Positions 1 through 9,094 of a stretch of 64,000 nt of DNA are shown piece after piece. The notes under the pieces were generated by a model. The model was not told the DNA's origin. It was given only the letters and a program-made list of their open reading frames with translations, and did no database searches. Position 1 is the first letter of the stretch, and every line of letters begins with the position of its first letter. The DNA is from an uncultured Allobosea sp. (lineage in GTDB: Bacteria > Pseudomonadota > Alphaproteobacteria > Rhizobiales > Beijerinckiaceae): the NCBI RefSeq assembly GCF_945957345.1, contig NZ_CAMFKW010000032.1:1-64000 (forward strand). The letters are read 5' to 3'. The translations under genes were made by a program, and so were the position numbers.

Positions 1-69
1 AGACCTTTTTGGCCCGTGATTTTTCCGGCCGGGGCAGGTTCCCCGGCCTTTCTGCGTTCGAGCGATGCG

Positions 70-2889
70 ATGATGGACAAGACTTTCGAACCGGCCGCCG
101 TCGAGGCCCGGATCAGCAAGGCCTGGGACGAGGCCGAAGCCTTCAAGGCGGGCAGGGGCGCGGCCCCCGGCGCCGAGCCCTATTGCATCGTGATCCCGCC
201 GCCGAACGTCACCGGCTCGCTGCATATGGGCCACGCGCTCAACAACACGCTGCAGGACGTGCTCTGCCGCTTCGAGCGCCTGCGCGGCAAGGACGTGCTC
301 TGGCAGCCGGGCACCGACCATGCCGGCATCGCGACGCAGATGGTCGTCGAGCGCAAGCTCGCCGCCGAGAACCGCAGCGACCGCCGCAGCATGGGCCGCG
401 AAGCCTTCCTCGCCGAGGTCTGGAAGTGGAAGGAGGAGTCGGGCGGGACGATCGTCAACCAGCTCCGCCGCCTCGGCGCCTCCTGCGACTGGTCGCGCGA
501 GCGCTTCACCATGGACGAGGGACTCTCGGCCGCCGTCCTCAAGGTCTTCGTCGGCCTGCACAAGCAGGGCCTTGTCTACCGCGCCAAGCGGCTGGTGAAC
601 TGGGACCCGAAATTCCAGACCGCGATCTCGGATCTCGAAGTGCTGCAGGTCGAGAAGACCGGCACGTTCAAATGGCAACGCGACGGCGAGGACGCGTTCG
701 ACGCCACCAAGCTCGATAAGGCGCTGAGCCGCGACCCGAACGGCCACCTCTACTATTTCAACTACCCGCTCGAAGGCGCGACCTACGATGCGGACGACGC
801 CTCGACCTTCATCACGGTCGCGACGACTCGGCCCGAGACCATGCTCGGCGATACCGGCGTCGCGGTGCACCCCGAGAACGAGACGATCGGCCACCTGATC
901 GGCCGCAACGCCGTGCTGCCGCTGGTCGGCCGCGTCATCCCGATCTTCGGCGACGACTATGCCGATCCCGAGAAGGGCACCGGCGCGGTCAAGATCACGC
1001 CGGCGCATGATTTCAACGATTTCGAGGTCGGAAAGCGCCACCAGCTCGACGTCGTCAATATCCTCGACGGCGAGGCGCGCATCCTGCTCGCCGGCAACGA
1101 GGAGTTTCTCGCCGGTGCCAAGCCTGAAGCCGAGACGCTGGCGCTCGACGGCGCCGACCGCTTCGTCGCGCGCCGCCGCGTCGTCGAGATGATGGCCGCG
1201 CGCGGCCTGCTCGTGAAGGTCGAGCCGAACACCCATACCGTCCCGCATGGCGACCGCTCGGATGTCGTGATCGAGCCCTGGCTGACCGACCAGTGGTATG
1301 TCGACGTCAAGCCGCTGGCGCAGCGCTCGATCAAGGCCGTTCAGGACGGCCGCACCAAGTTCACGCCTGAGAACTGGACCAAGGTCTATTACGACTGGCT
1401 GGAGAATATCGAGCCCTGGTGCGTCTCGCGCCAGCTCTGGTGGGGCCACCAGATCCCGGCCTGGTACGGGCCGGATGGCGAAGTCTTCGTCGCCGAGTCG
1501 GAAGCCGAGGCGCAGACGCTCGCCATGGCGCATTACGGCGACACCGTCGCGCTGACGCGCGACGAGGATGTGCTCGACACCTGGTTCTCCTCGGCGCTCT
1601 GGCCGTTCTCGACGCTGGGCTGGCCCGAGCAGACGGCCGAGCTGAAGCACTATTACCCGACGGCGACGCTGGTCACCGCCTTCGACATCATCTTCTTCTG
1701 GGTCGCCCGGATGATGATGATGGGCCTCAACTTCATGGACGAGGTGCCGTTCAAGGACGTCTATATCCACGCCATCGTTCGCGACGAGAAGGGCGCGAAG
1801 ATGTCGAAGTCGAAGGGCAACGTCATCGATCCGCTGACGCTCGTCGACAAATACGGCGCCGATGCGCTGCGCTTCACGCTGTCCGCCATGGCGGCGCAGG
1901 GCCGCGACATCAAGCTCAGCACGCAGCGCGTCGAGGGCTATCGCAACTTCGCAACCAAGATCTGGAACGCTGCGCGCTTCGCCGAGCTGAACGGCTGCGC
2001 CCGCGCCGAAGGTTTCGATCCGGCCGGCGTCAAGCAGCCCCTCAACCGCTGGATCCTCAGCGAGGCGGCGCAAGCCGCCGAGGACATCGCAGCCGGCATC
2101 CCGAGCTTCAAGTTCAACGAGGCGGCGGGCGCGGCCTATCGCTTCGTCTGGAACCAGTTCTGCGACTGGTATCTCGAACTCGCCAAGCCCGTGCTGCAAG
2201 GCGAGGGTGTCGATGCCGCCGCCCGCGCCGAGACGCAGGCGACGGTCGCTTACGTCATCGACCTGATTTGCCAGCTGCTGCACCCGTTCATGCCGTTCCT
2301 CACCGAGGAGCTCTGGGCGCAGAAGGCCGCGGCCGGCGCACCGCGCAAGCTCGCGGAGGGAGATGCCTCGCTGGTCTGCCTGACCCGCTGGACCGACCTC
2401 TCGACCCTCAAGGATACGGCAGCGGAGGCAGAGATCGGCTTCGTCGTCGACCTGATCTCGGACATCCGCTCGGTCCGCTCCGAGGTCAACGTGCCGGCCG
2501 GCACGCAGGCGCCGCTCGTCCTCGTCAATGCGTCCGCCGCGACGCGGGCGACAATCGAGAGCTGGCGCCCGATGATCGAGCGCCTCGCGCGCGTCTCCGA
2601 CATCGCCTTCGAGACGGCGGCGCCGGCCCAGTCGGCCCAGATCATCGTGCGTGGCGAGGTCGCGGCGCTGCCGCTCGCCGGCCTGATCGATCTCGACGCC
2701 GAGCGTTCGCGCCTGACCAAGGAGCTCGCCAAGCTCGATCAGGATATCACGGTCGTCGAGAAGAAGCTCGGCAACCCCGATTTCATGGCGCGCGCGCCCG
2801 AGGAAATCGTCGAGGAGAATCGCGATCGCAAGGCCGCAGCCGAAGCCCGCAAGCTCAAGGTCGCGGAAGCTCTGGCGCGGCTGGCCTGA
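70..2889 (+). CDS. valS: Valine--tRNA ligase
   Basis: Cytoplasmic class I aminoacyl-tRNA synthetase that charges tRNA-Val with valine. The HIGH-type motif (PPPNVTGSLHMGHAL) lies near residues 46-58, and KMSKSKGN is near residue 577. A long central editing region separates the two. The last 70 residues are a Leu/Lys/Glu-rich coiled-coil arm, as expected for ValS. The 939 aa length is normal for the family. Two adjacent ATG codons (70 and 73) precede DKTFEP; an in-frame ATG at 16 would add an unlikely leader, so 70 is chosen. The gene is followed by a 299-bp gap that holds a palindromic repeat. Confidence 0.97.
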   Translation: MMDKTFEPAAVEARISKAWDEAEAFKAGRGAAPGAEPYCIVIPPPNVTGSLHMGHALNNTLQDVLCRFERLRGKDVLWQPGTDHAGIATQMVVERKLAAENRSDRRSMGREAFLAEVWKWKEESGGTIVNQLRRLGASCDWSRERFTMDEGLSAAVLKVFVGLHKQGLVYRAKRLVNWDPKFQTAISDLEVLQVEKTGTFKWQRDGEDAFDATKLDKALSRDPNGHLYYFNYPLEGATYDADDASTFITVATTRPETMLGDTGVAVHPENETIGHLIGRNAVLPLVGRVIPIFGDDYADPEKGTGAVKITPAHDFNDFEVGKRHQLDVVNILDGEARILLAGNEEFLAGAKPEAETLALDGADRFVARRRVVEMMAARGLLVKVEPNTHTVPHGDRSDVVIEPWLTDQWYVDVKPLAQRSIKAVQDGRTKFTPENWTKVYYDWLENIEPWCVSRQLWWGHQIPAWYGPDGEVFVAESEAEAQTLAMAHYGDTVALTRDEDVLDTWFSSALWPFSTLGWPEQTAELKHYYPTATLVTAFDIIFFWVARMMMMGLNFMDEVPFKDVYIHAIVRDEKGAKMSKSKGNVIDPLTLVDKYGADALRFTLSAMAAQGRDIKLSTQRVEGYRNFATKIWNAARFAELNGCARAEGFDPAGVKQPLNRWILSEAAQAAEDIAAGIPSFKFNEAAGAAYRFVWNQFCDWYLELAKPVLQGEGVDAAARAETQATVAYVIDLICQLLHPFMPFLTEELWAQKAAAGAPRKLAEGDASLVCLTRWTDLSTLKDTAAEAEIGFVVDLISDIRSVRSEVNVPAGTQAPLVLVNASAATRATIESWRPMIERLARVSDIAFETAAPAQSAQIIVRGEVAALPLAGLIDLDAERSRLTKELAKLDQDITVVEKKLGNPDFMARAPEEIVEENRDRKAAAEARKLKVAEALARLA

Positions 2890-2925
2890 GATACCGCAGC
2901 CGGTATCCGGCGCGTGATCCGTCCC

Positions 2926-3016
2926 GTCATGCTCGCCCTTGTGGCGAGCATCCACGTCTTGAACACGGCATTGCATCGGCGAAGACGTGGATGGTCGGGA
3001 CAAGCCCGACCATGAC
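2926..3016. repeat. 91-bp interspersed palindromic repeat, copy 1
   Basis: First of three 91-bp copies in the window (others at 19502 and 29167, both in the opposite orientation). Each copy carries two short hairpins. One has arms ATGCTCGCC/GGCGAGCAT with loop CTTGT; the other has arms ATGGTCGGG/CCCGACCAT with loop ACAAG. A CCACGTCTT/AAGACGTGG stem joins them and the ends are GTCATG/CATGAC. The copy starts 36 bp after the valS stop. No ORF spans it in a convincing way. Confidence 0.85.
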
Positions 3017-3188
3017 GCGGTTAGGTTGGGTGCTCATCGGCAACGACGCATTCCGGTCACGCCTCTGTCGTCAAATTGACGCTGGTTCAAGAGAGGACTC
3101 GCATTCTCTCGCGGACCCCGCTTAGATGCGCCTGACGCAAACCCGCCATGCAACGCGTGGTGGCTCAAGGACCGGCTGTTCAGAACCC

Positions 3189-3770
3189 ATGCTCAAGCGA
3201 GCTTATGACTGGTGCGTTTCATACGCCTCCCATCCTGCGGCCCCGTGGCTGCTCTTCGGCATCACCTTCATCGAAAGCTCGTTCAGCCCGCTTCCGCCGA
3301 TTCCGCTGCTGATTCCCATGTGCATCGCCCGTCCGGACCGGGCCTGGTTCTATGCCGGCATCTGCTCGCTCGGCGCCGTGCTCGGCGGCTATCTCGGCTA
3401 TGCCATCGGCGCGCTGCTCTATGAGTCGGTCGGCGCCTGGCTGATCGGCATCTACGGCCTGCAGGACAAGGCCGCCAGCCTGATCGCGACTTCGCAGGAC
3501 TACTGGTTCTGGGTGCTCGTCACCAAGGGCCTGACGCCAATCCCGTTCAAGATCGTCACGATCATGTCCGGCTTCCTGCATTTCGACCTGTGGAAGTTCA
3601 CCATCGGCATGGTCGTCTCGCGCACCAGCTTCTTCCTGATGATCGCGGTGGCCCTGCGCTTCTACGGCGACGACATCCGCATCTTCATCGAGAAGCATCT
3701 GCCGATGGTGGCGCTGGCCCTGCTCGTGGTCGTCGTCGGTGGCTTCTTCATCCTGCCGATGGTGCTCTGA
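3189..3770 (+). CDS. YqaA/DedA-family (SNARE-associated/VTT) inner-membrane protein
   Basis: Predicted polytopic inner-membrane protein of 193 aa. It has the family landmarks: an N-terminal segment with ESSFSPLPPIPLLIPM (re-entrant acidic/proline motif), a glycine-rich helix (GAVLGGYLGYAIGALLYE), the conserved KGLTPIPFKIVTIMSG block, and a C-terminal hydrophobic helix (ALALLVVVVGGFFILP). DedA-superfamily proteins are linked to membrane homeostasis and lipid-carrier handling; the exact role of this member cannot be read from sequence. ATG at 3189 (MLKRAYDW) is preferred over 3126, because the extra 21 residues are polar and unlike the family. It stands alone, with a 287-bp gap before ilvD. Confidence 0.85.
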   Translation: MLKRAYDWCVSYASHPAAPWLLFGITFIESSFSPLPPIPLLIPMCIARPDRAWFYAGICSLGAVLGGYLGYAIGALLYESVGAWLIGIYGLQDKAASLIATSQDYWFWVLVTKGLTPIPFKIVTIMSGFLHFDLWKFTIGMVVSRTSFFLMIAVALRFYGDDIRIFIEKHLPMVALALLVVVVGGFFILPMVL

Positions 3771-3828
3771 ACGGCCGTTACGTCACTCGCCGACCCAGGT
3801 TTTGTGACATCGGCGCAACACACGGATG

Positions 3829-3851
3829 GGAACGGTGACCGGCACCGTTCC
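3829..3851. other. Hairpin in the yqaA-ilvD intergenic gap
   Basis: Perfect 9-bp stem GGAACGGTG/CACCGTTCC with a 5-nt loop, 59 bp after the preceding stop. It has no T-run, so it is not a typical intrinsic terminator. It could be a transcription pause or leader element, or it could be chance. Nothing else recognisable was seen between 3771 and 4057. Confidence 0.35.
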
Positions 3852-4057
3852 TGCGGCCATGATCGCCGCGAAGCCGCCACAAACGAAGCCCAGCAAAACA
3901 CTGCGTTAAGTGCCTGAGATATATCAAAATCAGGGGTAACGCGCGGAGCCTGGCAGGGTTCCGGACGTTTTTCGGGATTTCGGGGGCGTGATTGCTCCGG
4001 ACAGGCAGGGCGTGGCACATCTTCGCGCCGTGCTGGTCGGGGACAGGGCGAGTGGCG

Positions 4058-5788
4058 ATGGACGGGCGTGTGTACGACAAGTCGAGGCTGCCGAGCCGCC
4101 ATGTGAGCGTCGGCCCGGCCAAGGCCCCGCACCGTTCCTATTATTACGCGATGGGCATGACCGCGAAGCAGATCGCGCAGCCCTTCGTCGGCGTCGCCTC
4201 CTGCTGGAACGAGGCCGCCCCCTGCAACATCTCGCTGATGCGCCAGGCCCAGGCTGTGAAGAAGGGCGTGGCCTCCGCCAGTGGCACGCCGCGCGAGTTC
4301 TGCACGATCACCGTGACCGACGGCATCGCCATGGGCCACCAGGGCATGAAGTCGTCGCTGGCCTCGCGCGAGGTCATCGCCGACTCGGTCGAGCTCACCA
4401 TGCGCGGCCATTGCTATGATGCGCTTGTTGGCCTCGCCGGCTGCGACAAGTCGCTGCCCGGCATGATGATGGCGATGGTGCGCCTTAACGTGCCGTCGAT
4501 CTTCATCTATGGCGGCTCGATCCTGCCCGGCAACTTCAAGGGCCGTCCGGTCACCGTGCAGGACGTGTTCGAGGCCGTCGGCAAGCACTCGGTCGGCGCC
4601 ATGTCGGACGAGGACCTGAAGGAGCTCGAGGAGGTCGCTTGCCCGTCCTCCGGCTCCTGCGGCGCCCAGTTCACCGCCAATACCATGGCGACCGTCGCCG
4701 AGGCGATTGGCCTCGCGCTGCCCTATAGCTGCGGCGCGCCGGCGCCCTACGACGTCCGTGACACCTTCTGCTACACCGCCGGCGAGATGGTGATGGAGCT
4801 GATCGCGCGGAACATCCGCCCGCGCGACATCGTCACCCGCAAGGCGCTGGAAAACGCCGCGATGGTCGTCGCCGCGACCGGCGGCTCGACCAACGGCGCG
4901 CTGCACCTCCCGGCGATCGCGCATGAATGCGGTATCGATTTCGACCTGTTCGAGGTCGCCGAGATCTTCAAGAAGACGCCCTATATCGCCGACCTGAAGC
5001 CGGGCGGGAAATACGTCGCCAAGGACATGTTCGAGGTCGGCGGCATCCCGCTGGTGATGAAGAGCCTGCTGGATGCCGGCTATCTGCACGGCGACTGCAT
5101 GACCGTCACCGGACGTACCATCGCCGAGAACATGGCCTCGGTGAAGTGGAACGACCAGCAGGACGTGGTCTACCGCGCAGACAAGCCGATCACGGTTACT
5201 GGCGGTGTCGTCGGACTGCAGGGCAATCTCGCGCCGGAAGGCGCAATCGTGAAGATCGCCGGCATGCCGGAGGATCAGCTCGTCTTCACCGGCCCGGCCC
5301 GCTGCTTCGACCGCGAAGAAGATGCCTTCGAGGCGGTCAAGAACCGGACCTACAAGGAAGGCGATGTGCTCGTTATCCGCTACGAGGGCCCGAAAGGCGG
5401 CCCCGGCATGCGCGAGATGCTGGCGACCACCGCTGCGCTCTACGGCCAGGGGATGGGCGACAAGGTCGCGCTCATCACCGATGGCCGCTTCTCGGGCGCG
5501 ACCCGCGGCTTCTGCGTCGGCCATGTCGGGCCTGAAGCCGCCGTCGGTGGCCCGATCGGCCTGATCCGCGACGGCGACATCATCGAACTCGACGCCATCA
5601 CAGGAAAGCTCGCAGTCCGCCTTTCTGATGCCGAACTTGAAGCGCGTCGTAAGGACTGGAAACCGCGGAAGACCGACTACAATTCCGGCGTGCTGTGGAA
5701 ATACGCGCAGACGGTCGGCTCCGCCAAAGGCGGCGCCGTCACCCACCCAGGAGGGGCGGCCGAAACCCATTGCTATGCGGATATCTAG
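4058..5788 (+). CDS. ilvD: Dihydroxy-acid dehydratase (IlvD/Edd family)
   Basis: Dehydrates 2,3-dihydroxy-isovalerate and 2,3-dihydroxy-3-methylvalerate to the 2-oxo acids in valine and isoleucine synthesis, using an Fe-S cluster and Mg. The 576 aa protein keeps the three cluster cysteines in [10 protein letters not shown] (about residue 49), AGCDKSLPG (about 129) and [15 protein letters not shown] (about 201). It also has the C-terminal substrate blocks [11 protein letters not shown] and [24 protein letters not shown] 4058 is chosen because [16 protein letters not shown] matches the normal start; the longer in-frame 3992 start adds unrelated residues. Some IlvD/Edd members act on sugar acids, but this sequence reads as genuine IlvD. 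Its stop overlaps the next gene by 14 bp. Confidence 0.93.
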   Translation: MDGRVYDKSRLPSRHVSVGPAKAPHRSYYYAMGMTAKQIAQPFVGVASCWNEAAPCNISLMRQAQAVKKGVASASGTPREFCTITVTDGIAMGHQGMKSSLASREVIADSVELTMRGHCYDALVGLAGCDKSLPGMMMAMVRLNVPSIFIYGGSILPGNFKGRPVTVQDVFEAVGKHSVGAMSDEDLKELEEVACPSSGSCGAQFTANTMATVAEAIGLALPYSCGAPAPYDVRDTFCYTAGEMVMELIARNIRPRDIVTRKALENAAMVVAATGGSTNGALHLPAIAHECGIDFDLFEVAEIFKKTPYIADLKPGGKYVAKDMFEVGGIPLVMKSLLDAGYLHGDCMTVTGRTIAENMASVKWNDQQDVVYRADKPITVTGGVVGLQGNLAPEGAIVKIAGMPEDQLVFTGPARCFDREEDAFEAVKNRTYKEGDVLVIRYEGPKGGPGMREMLATTAALYGQGMGDKVALITDGRFSGATRGFCVGHVGPEAAVGGPIGLIRDGDIIELDAITGKLAVRLSDAELEARRKDWKPRKTDYNSGVLWKYAQTVGSAKGGAVTHPGGAAETHCYADI

Positions 5789-6731
5789 CTCGATCATAGC
5801 ATGCCTGTTCCTGATGCTCGGCGGCCCGCAGGTCGCCCTGGCGCAGGATTTCTCAGGCTCGAAGCCGCTGCTGCCGCCGCGCGCCATTCCGGGCGGGGCG
5901 CTGCCGGAGCCGGAGGATTCCGTCCCGGGCGGTCCGGGCGCGGCTGCCGTCGCTCCCGGCCCCGATACGCCCACGGCCCATACGGCGCTGCCGCTCGTGC
6001 CCTTCACCAGCGCGCGCGACGCGTTGAAGGCCTGGATGCGCGACTCGACCGCCGGCAACAAGGTCGGCGCCGTCCGCGCGCTCGAATACGCGGCCTCGCA
6101 GGGCCATCTCACGGCGCAGTACAAGCTCGGTAGGATGTATGCCGGCGGCGAGGGCGTCCCGGCCAATGATCTCAAGGCCTTCGAGTATTTCTCGAAGATT
6201 GCGGACGAGAATGCCGACGCGATGCCCGGTACGGCCGATGCCCGGCTCGTCGGCAGCGCCTTCGTGGCGCTCGGCAACTATTTCTCGGATGGAATCAAGG
6301 GCAGCTATGTGAAGCCCAATCCCGACCGGGCCTTCGACATGTTCCACTACGCCGCCTCCTATTTCGGCGATCCGGACGGCCAATACAATCTCGCCCGCCT
6401 CTACATGACCGGGCAGGGTGCCAGCCGCGATCCGCGCCAGGCGGCGCGCTGGATGAAGCTCGCGGCCGAGAAGGGCCATGCGCCGGCCCGCGCCGCCTTC
6501 GGCGAGATGCTGCTGCGCGGCGGCGAGGGCGTGCCCCGCCAGCCGGTGCTGGGCCTGATGTGGCTCGCCATGGCCCGCGAGGGTGCAGACCCGGCCCGCG
6601 AGGCCTGGATCATCGAGCGGCATGACCTGGCCTTCGCGGCGGCTTCGGCCAGCGATCGTTCAGCGGCGCTCGCCCTGATCGAGCGTCAGCACCTGCTGAA
6701 CTCGCGCGGTGGCAACGCGGCCCAGAACTGA
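5775..6731 (+). CDS. Exported Sel1/TPR-repeat protein
   Basis: 318 aa protein with a cleavable-looking signal peptide ([24 protein letters not shown]), then a Pro/Gly/Ala-rich linker of about 60 residues and several Sel1-like repeats. Visible repeats include [47 protein letters not shown] and [24 protein letters not shown]. Such repeats form alpha-solenoid scaffolds for protein contacts; alphaproteobacterial relatives are often called localisation or exopolysaccharide-regulatory factors. No enzymatic residues are seen, so function is unassigned. ATG 5775 lies inside the end of ilvD (14-bp overlap), suggesting translational coupling. Confidence 0.85.
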   Translation: MRISSSIIACLFLMLGGPQVALAQDFSGSKPLLPPRAIPGGALPEPEDSVPGGPGAAAVAPGPDTPTAHTALPLVPFTSARDALKAWMRDSTAGNKVGAVRALEYAASQGHLTAQYKLGRMYAGGEGVPANDLKAFEYFSKIADENADAMPGTADARLVGSAFVALGNYFSDGIKGSYVKPNPDRAFDMFHYAASYFGDPDGQYNLARLYMTGQGASRDPRQAARWMKLAAEKGHAPARAAFGEMLLRGGEGVPRQPVLGLMWLAMAREGADPAREAWIIERHDLAFAAASASDRSAALALIERQHLLNSRGGNAAQN

Positions 6732-6743
6732 GGCTGATCGCCG

Positions 6744-6835
6744 TCATTCTCCGGCGAAGCGTCGCTTCGACCCGAGAATATCATGACAAGAATGCGTTGG
6801 TTTTCGAGATGCTCACGGCTCGAGCCCGAGCATGA
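6744..6835. repeat. Degenerate palindromic intergenic element
   Basis: This sits in the 120-bp gap between the convergent Sel1 gene and xthA. It begins CGTCATTCTCCGG and ends GAGCATGACG, with an internal ATGCTC...CGAGCAT inverted repeat. The GTCAT/ATGAC ends and the position after stop codons resemble the 91-bp repeat, but the interior differs. It may be a diverged member or another family. Confidence 0.45.
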
Positions 6836-6851
6836 CGACCGGTTGCAGCCC

Positions 6852-7631
6852 TCAGTGCAAGTCTATCATCACCGGGACGTGGTCCGAGGGCTTGTCCCAG
6901 CCGCGGACATGTTTTGCGATCTTGACGCCCGCGAGCCGGTCCGCCGCCTGGGGCGAAAGCAGCAGGTGATCGATGCGGATGCCGTTGTTCCGCTGCCAGG
7001 CGCCGGCCTGATAATCCCAGAACGTATAGAGCCCGGGCGCATCGGAGGTGCTGCGCAGCGCCTCGGTCAGGCCGAGATTCAGAAGGTCGCGGAAGGCGGC
7101 CCGTGTCTGCGGCAGGAACAGCGCATCGCTCACCCAGGCGGCCGGATCGCGGGCGTCGCGCGGCTCGGGGATGACGTTGTAGTCGCCCGCCAGCACCAGC
7201 GGCTCCTCATGCTCCATCAGCATCCGGGCATGGGCGGTGAGCCGCTGCATCCAGCCGAGCTTGTAGGGGTACTTCTCGGTATTCGGCGGGTTGCCGTTCG
7301 GCAGGTAGATCGAGGCGACGCGGACCACGCCGTCGCCGAGCGGCAGCACACCTTCGAGATAGCGCGCCTGCTCGTCGCCCTCGTCGCCCGGCAGGCCGCG
7401 CCGGACATCCTCCAGTCGCGAGCGGCTCAGGATCGCGACGCCGTTGAAGGTCTTCTGCCCGTGGGTCTCGACCTGCCAGCCGGCCGCCTCTATCTCGGCG
7501 CGTGGGAAATCAGCATCCACGCACTTGATCTCCTGCAGGCAGAGCGCATCGGGCTCGGCCTCCTTCAGGAAATCGAGGAGATGGCCGAGGCGCTGCCTGA
7601 CCGAATTGACGTTCCAGGTGGCGATCCGCAC
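6852..7631 (-). CDS. xthA: Exodeoxyribonuclease III / AP endonuclease
   Basis: Mg-dependent endonuclease/exonuclease/phosphatase-fold enzyme that cuts at abasic sites and acts 3'-5' on duplex DNA in base excision repair. Motifs in order are RIATWNVNSVRQR (start), LCLQEIK (metal-binding Glu), YLPNGNP, GDYNVIPEPRD (Asp/Asn pair), RIDHLLLSP and SDHVPVMIDL (catalytic Asp-His) at the C-terminus. GTG at 7631 is taken as the start because VRIATWNVNSV corresponds to the usual MRIATWNVNSV; the longer reading frame to 7688 crosses the neighbour's terminator. 259 aa is typical for the family. Confidence 0.95.
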   Translation of the reverse strand: MRIATWNVNSVRQRLGHLLDFLKEAEPDALCLQEIKCVDADFPRAEIEAAGWQVETHGQKTFNGVAILSRSRLEDVRRGLPGDEGDEQARYLEGVLPLGDGVVRVASIYLPNGNPPNTEKYPYKLGWMQRLTAHARMLMEHEEPLVLAGDYNVIPEPRDARDPAAWVSDALFLPQTRAAFRDLLNLGLTEALRSTSDAPGLYTFWDYQAGAWQRNNGIRIDHLLLSPQAADRLAGVKIAKHVRGWDKPSDHVPVMIDLH

Positions 7632-7699
7632 GAGACGCTCCGATTCAGACGAGCCGCAGGATAAGCGGCACGGTCGCCGCCAAGGCAAGACCGCAAACG

Positions 7700-7727
7700 A
7701 AAAACTCCCCGCATTGCTGCGGGGAGT
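7700..7727 (-). terminator. Intrinsic terminator of the BA14K gene
   Basis: Perfect 10-bp stem ACTCCCCGCA/TGCGGGGAGT with a TTGC loop (7704-7727). On the minus strand it is followed by a run of five T (7704-7700). It lies 30 bp after the stop of the minus-strand gene at 7758 and separates it from xthA. Confidence 0.85.
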
Positions 7728-7757
7728 CCTTGTCTGCGATCGCGCTGTCGCCTGCTG

Positions 7758-8201
7758 TCAGGGGCAGGCGCGGACGACGCCGCCAGCGGCGATATAGGTC
7801 CCGGTCTCCGGGTTGTAGCTGCGGAAGCGGCGCGAGCAGTAGGCAACCGCATCGGTGTCCTCGACGCTGTAGCCATAGGCGCGCGGCACCGGCCGGGCAT
7901 AGACCACCGGCGGCGCGACATAGACCGGCTCCGGCTCGTAATAGACCGCCGGGGGCGGGGCGGCCAATGCGCCGGCGGCAAGCGCGCCGCCGAGGATGCC
8001 GGCCGCGATGCCGGCGCCGACGGCCGGGCCGCGGCGATAATAGCCGTAGCGGCGATAGTACTGCACGTTCTGGACGAGATCGCTGCCGGGCTGTGCGGTC
8101 GCGACGGCCGAGGTCGCGGGAGCCAGCGGGGCAGCCGAAGCTGGAATGGCAAGTAAGGTGCCGCCGGCAAGGGCGGCAGCGACGGCGAGCGTCCTGATCA
8201 T
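7758..8201 (-). CDS. BA14K-family exported protein
   Basis: 147 aa. It has an N-terminal signal peptide (MIRTLAVAAALAGGTLLAIPASA) and a low-complexity middle with a YYRRYGYYRRG stretch. A Gly/Ala hydrophobic segment follows (AVGAGIAAGILGGALAAGALAA), then a Pro/Tyr/Val-rich part. The end is the diagnostic BA14K tail (DAVAYCSRRFRSYNPETGTYIAAGGVVRACP). The family is known from Brucella as an immunoreactive, lectin-like envelope protein and is largely restricted to Hyphomicrobiales. ATG 8201 is preceded by AGGAG, which supports this start over longer frames. It is monocistronic, with its own terminator downstream. Confidence 0.88.
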   Translation of the reverse strand: MIRTLAVAAALAGGTLLAIPASAAPLAPATSAVATAQPGSDLVQNVQYYRRYGYYRRGPAVGAGIAAGILGGALAAGALAAPPPAVYYEPEPVYVAPPVVYARPVPRAYGYSVEDTDAVAYCSRRFRSYNPETGTYIAAGGVVRACP

Positions 8202-8445
8202 GTCGAAACTCCTCTGCGATACCTGGCGAGCGGAACTCCGCATGTTCCCCCGTTTGGATTCAAATGTAGCGGTCCCGTGACCACAGGGGAAGCTAGCAGT
8301 CAATCCGGGCATAAATGGGCCGTCACGCTCCCGTCGCTTTTGCCCTCGAAAGCAACGCGGTGCCGCTTGCGCAGATGGATTTTCCCCGCCATCTAGCGTT
8401 TCACCCACAGACCGACACTCTGCTTGAAAGGATCGGAACCCGACC

Positions 8446-9018
8446 ATGGCGCAACCGCGCGATCCGTCCGCCCAGTCAGCTGCGCTCGCTGCGATGAGGC
8501 CGCTGCCGGCCCTCATCTTCAGCTCCCGCTGGCTGCAGCTGCCGCTCTATCTCGGCCTCATCGTGGCGCAATGCGTCTACGTCTTCCTGTTCCTCAAGGA
8601 ACTCTGGCACCTGATCAGCCACGCCACCTCCTTCAGCGAGCAGCAGATCATGCTGGTCGTGCTGGGGCTGATCGACGTGGTGATGATCTCCAATCTGCTG
8701 ATCATGGTGATCGTCGGCGGCTACGAGACCTTCGTCTCGCGGCTGCAGCTGCAGGGCCATCCCGACCAGCCGGAATGGCTGAGCCACGTCAATGCCAGCG
8801 TGCTCAAGATCAAGCTCGCCATGGCGATCATAGGAATCTCGTCGATCCACTTGCTCAGGACCTTCATCGAGGCTGGCAATATCGGCATCGAAGGCAAGGC
8901 GAACTACACCGAGACCGGCGTCCTGCTGCAGACGCTGATCCATGTGGTCTTCATCCTCTCTGCCCTCGGCATCGCCTGGGTCGACCGGATGTCGGCCAGT
9001 CCCGCCAAGGGACACTGA
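8446..9018 (+). CDS. UPF0114 / YqhA-family membrane protein
   Basis: 190 aa polytopic membrane protein with about four hydrophobic segments: the LPLYLGLIVAQCVYVFLFL block, IMLVVLGLIDVVMISNLLIMVIVGGYETFV, LKIKLAMAIIGISSIHLLRTFI, and LLQTLIHVVFILSALGIAWVDR. The central VMISNLLIMVIVGGYETF and IGISSIHLL blocks are typical of the YqhA/TIGR00645 family. No biochemical role is established for the family. The first 18 residues are polar. It is divergent from the BA14K gene and convergent with trpE, with an intrinsic terminator between. Confidence 0.85.
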   Translation: MAQPRDPSAQSAALAAMRPLPALIFSSRWLQLPLYLGLIVAQCVYVFLFLKELWHLISHATSFSEQQIMLVVLGLIDVVMISNLLIMVIVGGYETFVSRLQLQGHPDQPEWLSHVNASVLKIKLAMAIIGISSIHLLRTFIEAGNIGIEGKANYTETGVLLQTLIHVVFILSALGIAWVDRMSASPAKGH

Positions 9019-9040
9019 GAACGGCCTTTCGAAACAGAAG

Positions 9041-9067
9041 CGCCCCGCCGATCCGGCGGGGCGTTTT
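9041..9067 (+). terminator. Intrinsic terminator after the UPF0114 gene
   Basis: Perfect 10-bp GC stem CGCCCCGCCG/CGGCGGGGCG with a 3-nt loop, followed by TTTT, 22 bp after the stop at 9018. It lies between convergent genes and could also slow transcripts from trpE. Confidence 0.9.
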
Positions 9068-9094
9068 GCTTTTGGGGCGGTGGACCGGAGAACC

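Noticed and set aside
3662-6277. 871-codon open frame on the minus strand
   Set aside because: It runs antisense to yqaA, ilvD and the Sel1 gene, all of which have clear family motifs. The frame has no recognisable domain and is a GC-rich shadow.
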